Under the pieces are notes generated by a model. That model searched no databases and was not told the DNA's origin. It was given only the letters and a program-made list of their open reading frames with translations. From the NCBI GenBank assembly GCA_003019535.1, contig NEXG01000001.1, forward strand, positions 1 to 64,000: 64,000 bases of DNA, in the 5' to 3' direction. Both the position numbers and the translations under genes were made by a program. This stretch comes from Candidatus Marsarchaeota G2 archaeon ECH_B_1 (lineage in GTDB: Archaea > Thermoproteota > Thermoprotei_A > Marsarchaeales > Marsarchaeaceae). Shown here in pieces: positions 61,894 to 64,000 of this stretch (position 1 is the stretch's first letter; the number at the start of each line of letters is the position of its first letter).

Positions 61894-62772
61894 ATGGGCG
61901 ACTTTCAAAGAATAGGTGTCGGTGACCGTGTACTCATAGTTCTGAAAAAGCACTCTTATATCGTAAGGGTTGATAAAGGCAAAAAGTTTCATACACACGT
62001 GGGCTATATCAATCTAGATGACCTAATAGACGCATACTACGGCTCATCTCATAAGACAAGTTCAGGCGTTTCCTTCACTGTTTTGAGGCCGTCAAAGAAG
62101 GATTACGCGCTTAAATTACCCCGCTCAACCCAAGTAATATACCCTAAAGACGCAGCTTCAATATTGGTTTGGGCGAATATTAAGCCAGGGGACCGCGTGC
62201 TTGAGGCTGGGACGGGTAGCGGGGGACTCACGATTTTTCTCGCCGACGCTGTAGGAAGAGAGGGTGTGGTCTATGGGTTCGATGTCAGGGAGGAATCGCT
62301 TGAAAAGACAAGACGTAACCTTGAATCGGTTGGGCTACTGGATAGGGTTGAGCTACGCCGCGCCAACGTGCTAAATGGGGTTGAGCTGAATGGTTTAGAC
62401 GCAGTGGTGCTCGACCTACCCTCACCCTGGCTTGCGGTGGGTGTCTTAAAGAATAGCCTCAAGGGAGACGGTTACTTCGTGAGTTTTTCTCCAACAATCG
62501 ACCAAGTTGAGAAAACCGTTATAGCGCTACGCGAAAAAGGGTTCATAATGATTGAGGCGTTTGAACTCATACAGAGGTTTTATGACGCTAAACCCGATGC
62601 TACGAGGCCCAATAGCTTTGGGGTTCAACACACCGGCTACATTGTTTCGGCCAGGAACACGCTAGCTGAAGGGCCTGAGACTCCGCCAAGCGATAAGCTT
62701 AGTAATGAGGAGTCACACGCCCCCCATGAGTTCTTCGATTCTCTTACAGACAGCCCTGCTACCAACATATAG
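61894..62772 (+). CDS. trmI: tRNA (adenine-N1)-methyltransferase TrmI
   Basis: About 292 residues from the ATG at 61894. An N-terminal beta-rich tRNA-binding domain (GVGDRVLIVLKKHSYIVRVD) precedes a Rossmann methyltransferase. VLEAGTGSGGLTIFLADAVG binds SAM and AVVLDLPSPWLAV carries the catalytic Asp near the target base. It makes m1A at positions 57/58 of the T-arm. The protein ends with a polar tail; its last 60 bp overlap the convergent FBPase gene and may not be conserved. Confidence 0.9.
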   Translation: MGDFQRIGVGDRVLIVLKKHSYIVRVDKGKKFHTHVGYINLDDLIDAYYGSSHKTSSGVSFTVLRPSKKDYALKLPRSTQVIYPKDAASILVWANIKPGDRVLEAGTGSGGLTIFLADAVGREGVVYGFDVREESLEKTRRNLESVGLLDRVELRRANVLNGVELNGLDAVVLDLPSPWLAVGVLKNSLKGDGYFVSFSPTIDQVEKTVIALREKGFIMIEAFELIQRFYDAKPDATRPNSFGVQHTGYIVSARNTLAEGPETPPSDKLSNEESHAPHEFFDSLTDSPATNI

Positions 62773-63612
62773 GGGAGTTCTTTCATCGTGTCTGGTTACG
62801 GTTTTCTCAAGTATGGGTTGTTTACCGTCAGTCGCGTACCCGCCAGCCGCCTCCGCGATAAATGATATCGGACCAGCTTCGTATAGTGCTCTTAGCTTGC
62901 CGCTCGGCGAGTCACTTGTGGAGGGGTAAGAAAAAAGTCCACCGTAGTGTAGTACCTGATTGAAATCCCCCGCAAAAGACCCACCGTACCTCAACTTATA
63001 TCCCTGTGATTCTAGCTCTTCAACTAGCTTCTTAACCTGAGGTAACCATTTCACCCTAAGTCCACCCACCCCGTAGACTTCACCCCTCTCATGTATCCTG
63101 AGATTATCACTTGCTACGACAAACCGATTTCTGGACTCCCCACTCCTTGACAAAACAAACTCAGCGACCCTATTCTTGGTTGCAAACACCATGGTCGTGG
63201 AGGGGCCATACACTGTATAGAACGCGCAGACTTGACTAGCCGGTTTCAGAGGGAAGCTAAAATCCCTGTAGACACCAACGATTGTGCCCATAAGATTATT
63301 TGATTCAATATTCGAGCTCCCATCGAGTGGATCCATTACAACAGCAAACCCACTACTATTGAGCCTTAGAGGTTCACCCAACTCCTCGGTGGCTACGATT
63401 GAAACCACGTGGGTTGACTCGAAGCAGCGTATAAAGAGATCGTTTGCGACCACATCCAGCTTCTTTTGTTTTTCACCATAAATATTCGTGCCACCACTAA
63501 CACCTCTCGCCTCAGGTATTTCATCAAGCAAAGACACAACAGAGTGTTCGAACTCTGAAAAAATAACGCCCAACTCAGCGCTTATTCCGTTCACAAAATC
63601 GCTAGCATACAT
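62713..63612 (-). CDS. fbp: fructose-1,6-bisphosphatase, class I
   Basis: A 299-residue phosphatase. GGTNIYGEKQKKLDVVANDL, then ATEELGEP and VVMDPLDGSSNIESN, form the metal site of class I FBPase, and RYGGSFAGDFNQVLHYGG and ISFIAEAAGGYATDG match the rest. This is the bacterial/eukaryal class, not the bifunctional FBP aldolase/phosphatase used by most archaea. It is divergent from an aldolase gene, and the two would complete gluconeogenesis to fructose-6-phosphate. Confidence 0.9.
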   Translation of the reverse strand: MYASDFVNGISAELGVIFSEFEHSVVSLLDEIPEARGVSGGTNIYGEKQKKLDVVANDLFIRCFESTHVVSIVATEELGEPLRLNSSGFAVVMDPLDGSSNIESNNLMGTIVGVYRDFSFPLKPASQVCAFYTVYGPSTTMVFATKNRVAEFVLSRSGESRNRFVVASDNLRIHERGEVYGVGGLRVKWLPQVKKLVEELESQGYKLRYGGSFAGDFNQVLHYGGLFSYPSTSDSPSGKLRALYEAGPISFIAEAAGGYATDGKQPILEKTVTRHDERTPLYVGSRAVCKRIEELMGGV

Positions 63613-63655
63613 GGTTATCCAAAAGATTCACAGAGATTTAATCGTTTGGGATAAG

Positions 63656-63664
63656 CTTTTATTG
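63656..63664 (+). promoter_or_regulatory. box A promoter of the aldolase gene
   Basis: CTTTTATTG is centred 25 nt upstream of the ATG at 63685, a leaderless arrangement. Confidence 0.6.
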
Positions 63665-63684
63665 AATTTCATGCATATACTCTT

Positions 63685-64000
63685 ATGGTCGCATCGATGG
63701 AGCAATTTATGACGAATGGCAGAAGCCTGCTACTCGCCTATGACCAAGGCTTGGAGCATGGCCCAACAGACTTCAATCAGCAAAACTGTGACCCAGCATA
63801 CATAGTGGAGATAGCTCGAAAGGGGGGCTTTAACGGGCTGATACTCCAGAAGGGTATCGCAGAAAAGTACTATGACGGTAGTGTTCCCCTTATAATCAAA
63901 CTAAACGGGAAGACAAATATCTTTAAGGGTGAACCAGTTTCGCGCCAAATATGTTCGGTAGAGGAAGCGCTGAGCCTCGGGGCAAAAGCGGTTGGGTACA
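63685..64000 (+). CDS. fba: class I fructose-bisphosphate aldolase (DhnA type), 5' part
   Basis: 105 codons before the window ends. LLLAYDQGLEHGPTDFNQQN is the opening of the archaeal DhnA-type class I aldolase, followed by GLILQKGIAEKYYDG and LIIKLNGKTNIF. The Schiff-base lysine lies downstream of the window. It makes fructose-1,6-bisphosphate from triose phosphates, the step before the neighbouring FBPase, so the two divergent genes may be co-regulated. Confidence 0.9.
   Translation, partial: MVASMEQFMTNGRSLLLAYDQGLEHGPTDFNQQNCDPAYIVEIARKGGFNGLILQKGIAEKYYDGSVPLIIKLNGKTNIFKGEPVSRQICSVEEALSLGAKAVGY

Overview
The window is archaeal chromosome. It carries a eukaryote-like replication set (MCM, a GINS subunit, RfcS/RfcL, Orc1/Cdc6, Hel308), archaeal-type tRNA synthetases, a tRNA-Tyr gene with an intron at position 37/38, an isolated 5S rRNA gene, DGGGP synthase for ether lipids, pyruvoyl-dependent arginine decarboxylase and a Zn-containing thermoacidophile-type ferredoxin. 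Many starts are apparently leaderless, with a box A about 25 nt upstream. No Euryarchaeota-only marker stands out. The mix (DUF929 and VKOR, a likely two-subunit tRNA-splicing endonuclease, H+-PPase, adjacent rfcS-rfcL) fits a thermophilic Thermoproteota/TACK lineage, perhaps near Caldarchaeum/Aigarchaeota. That placement is inference from gene content.

Layout. 0-10 kb: decayed insertion-sequence debris, a glycosyltransferase, K+-independent H+-pyrophosphatase, a lipid-linked glycan flippase, a VKOR/DUF929 disulfide-forming pair, a sugar-nucleotide epimerase and an IS605 relic. 10-24 kb: a second glycosyltransferase, a histidine phosphatase, IleRS, a DUF4430 and ECF S-component pair (predicted corrinoid uptake), a DUF4443 regulator facing an Mrr-like nuclease, TyrRS, PdaD, a nucleoside phosphorylase, a broken TnpB element and Dph6. 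24-37 kb: MTA/SAH deaminase, phosphohexomutase, a 562-aa unrecognised membrane protein, a SPOUT methyltransferase, a stand-alone CARF-like/wHTH regulator with operator-like repeats, Ogg, MCM plus a HAD phosphatase, ferredoxin, TatA and threonine synthase.

37-46 kb: tRNA-Asp, intron-containing tRNA-Tyr, and a minus-strand operon running splicing-endonuclease-like subunit, UbiA, HisRS, tRNA-Arg, B3/B4 protein. Facing it is mtnA, a protein-lysine-methyltransferase-like gene and nicotinate phosphoribosyltransferase. 45-53 kb is a replication neighbourhood: Hel308-GINS, RfcS-RfcL, and Orc1/Cdc6 with TruA, with an inverted repeat beside orc1 that is an origin candidate. 53-64 kb: DUF92, the GMP synthase amidotransferase, ETF beta/alpha, 5S rRNA, dCTP deaminase, a Nudix-TatD-hexapeptide operon, inositol-1-phosphate synthase, TrmI, and class I FBPase divergent from class I FBP aldolase (gluconeogenesis).

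There is no CRISPR array and no complete mobile element. The most unusual items are the stand-alone CARF-like regulator with 20-bp-phased repeats, the 562-aa protein, the tRNA-Arg gene that contains the hisS stop codon, a 70-bp MITE-like element whose ends match debris beside transposase relics, and a membrane-protein reading frame that continues fixB in phase past an amber stop without a normal start codon.
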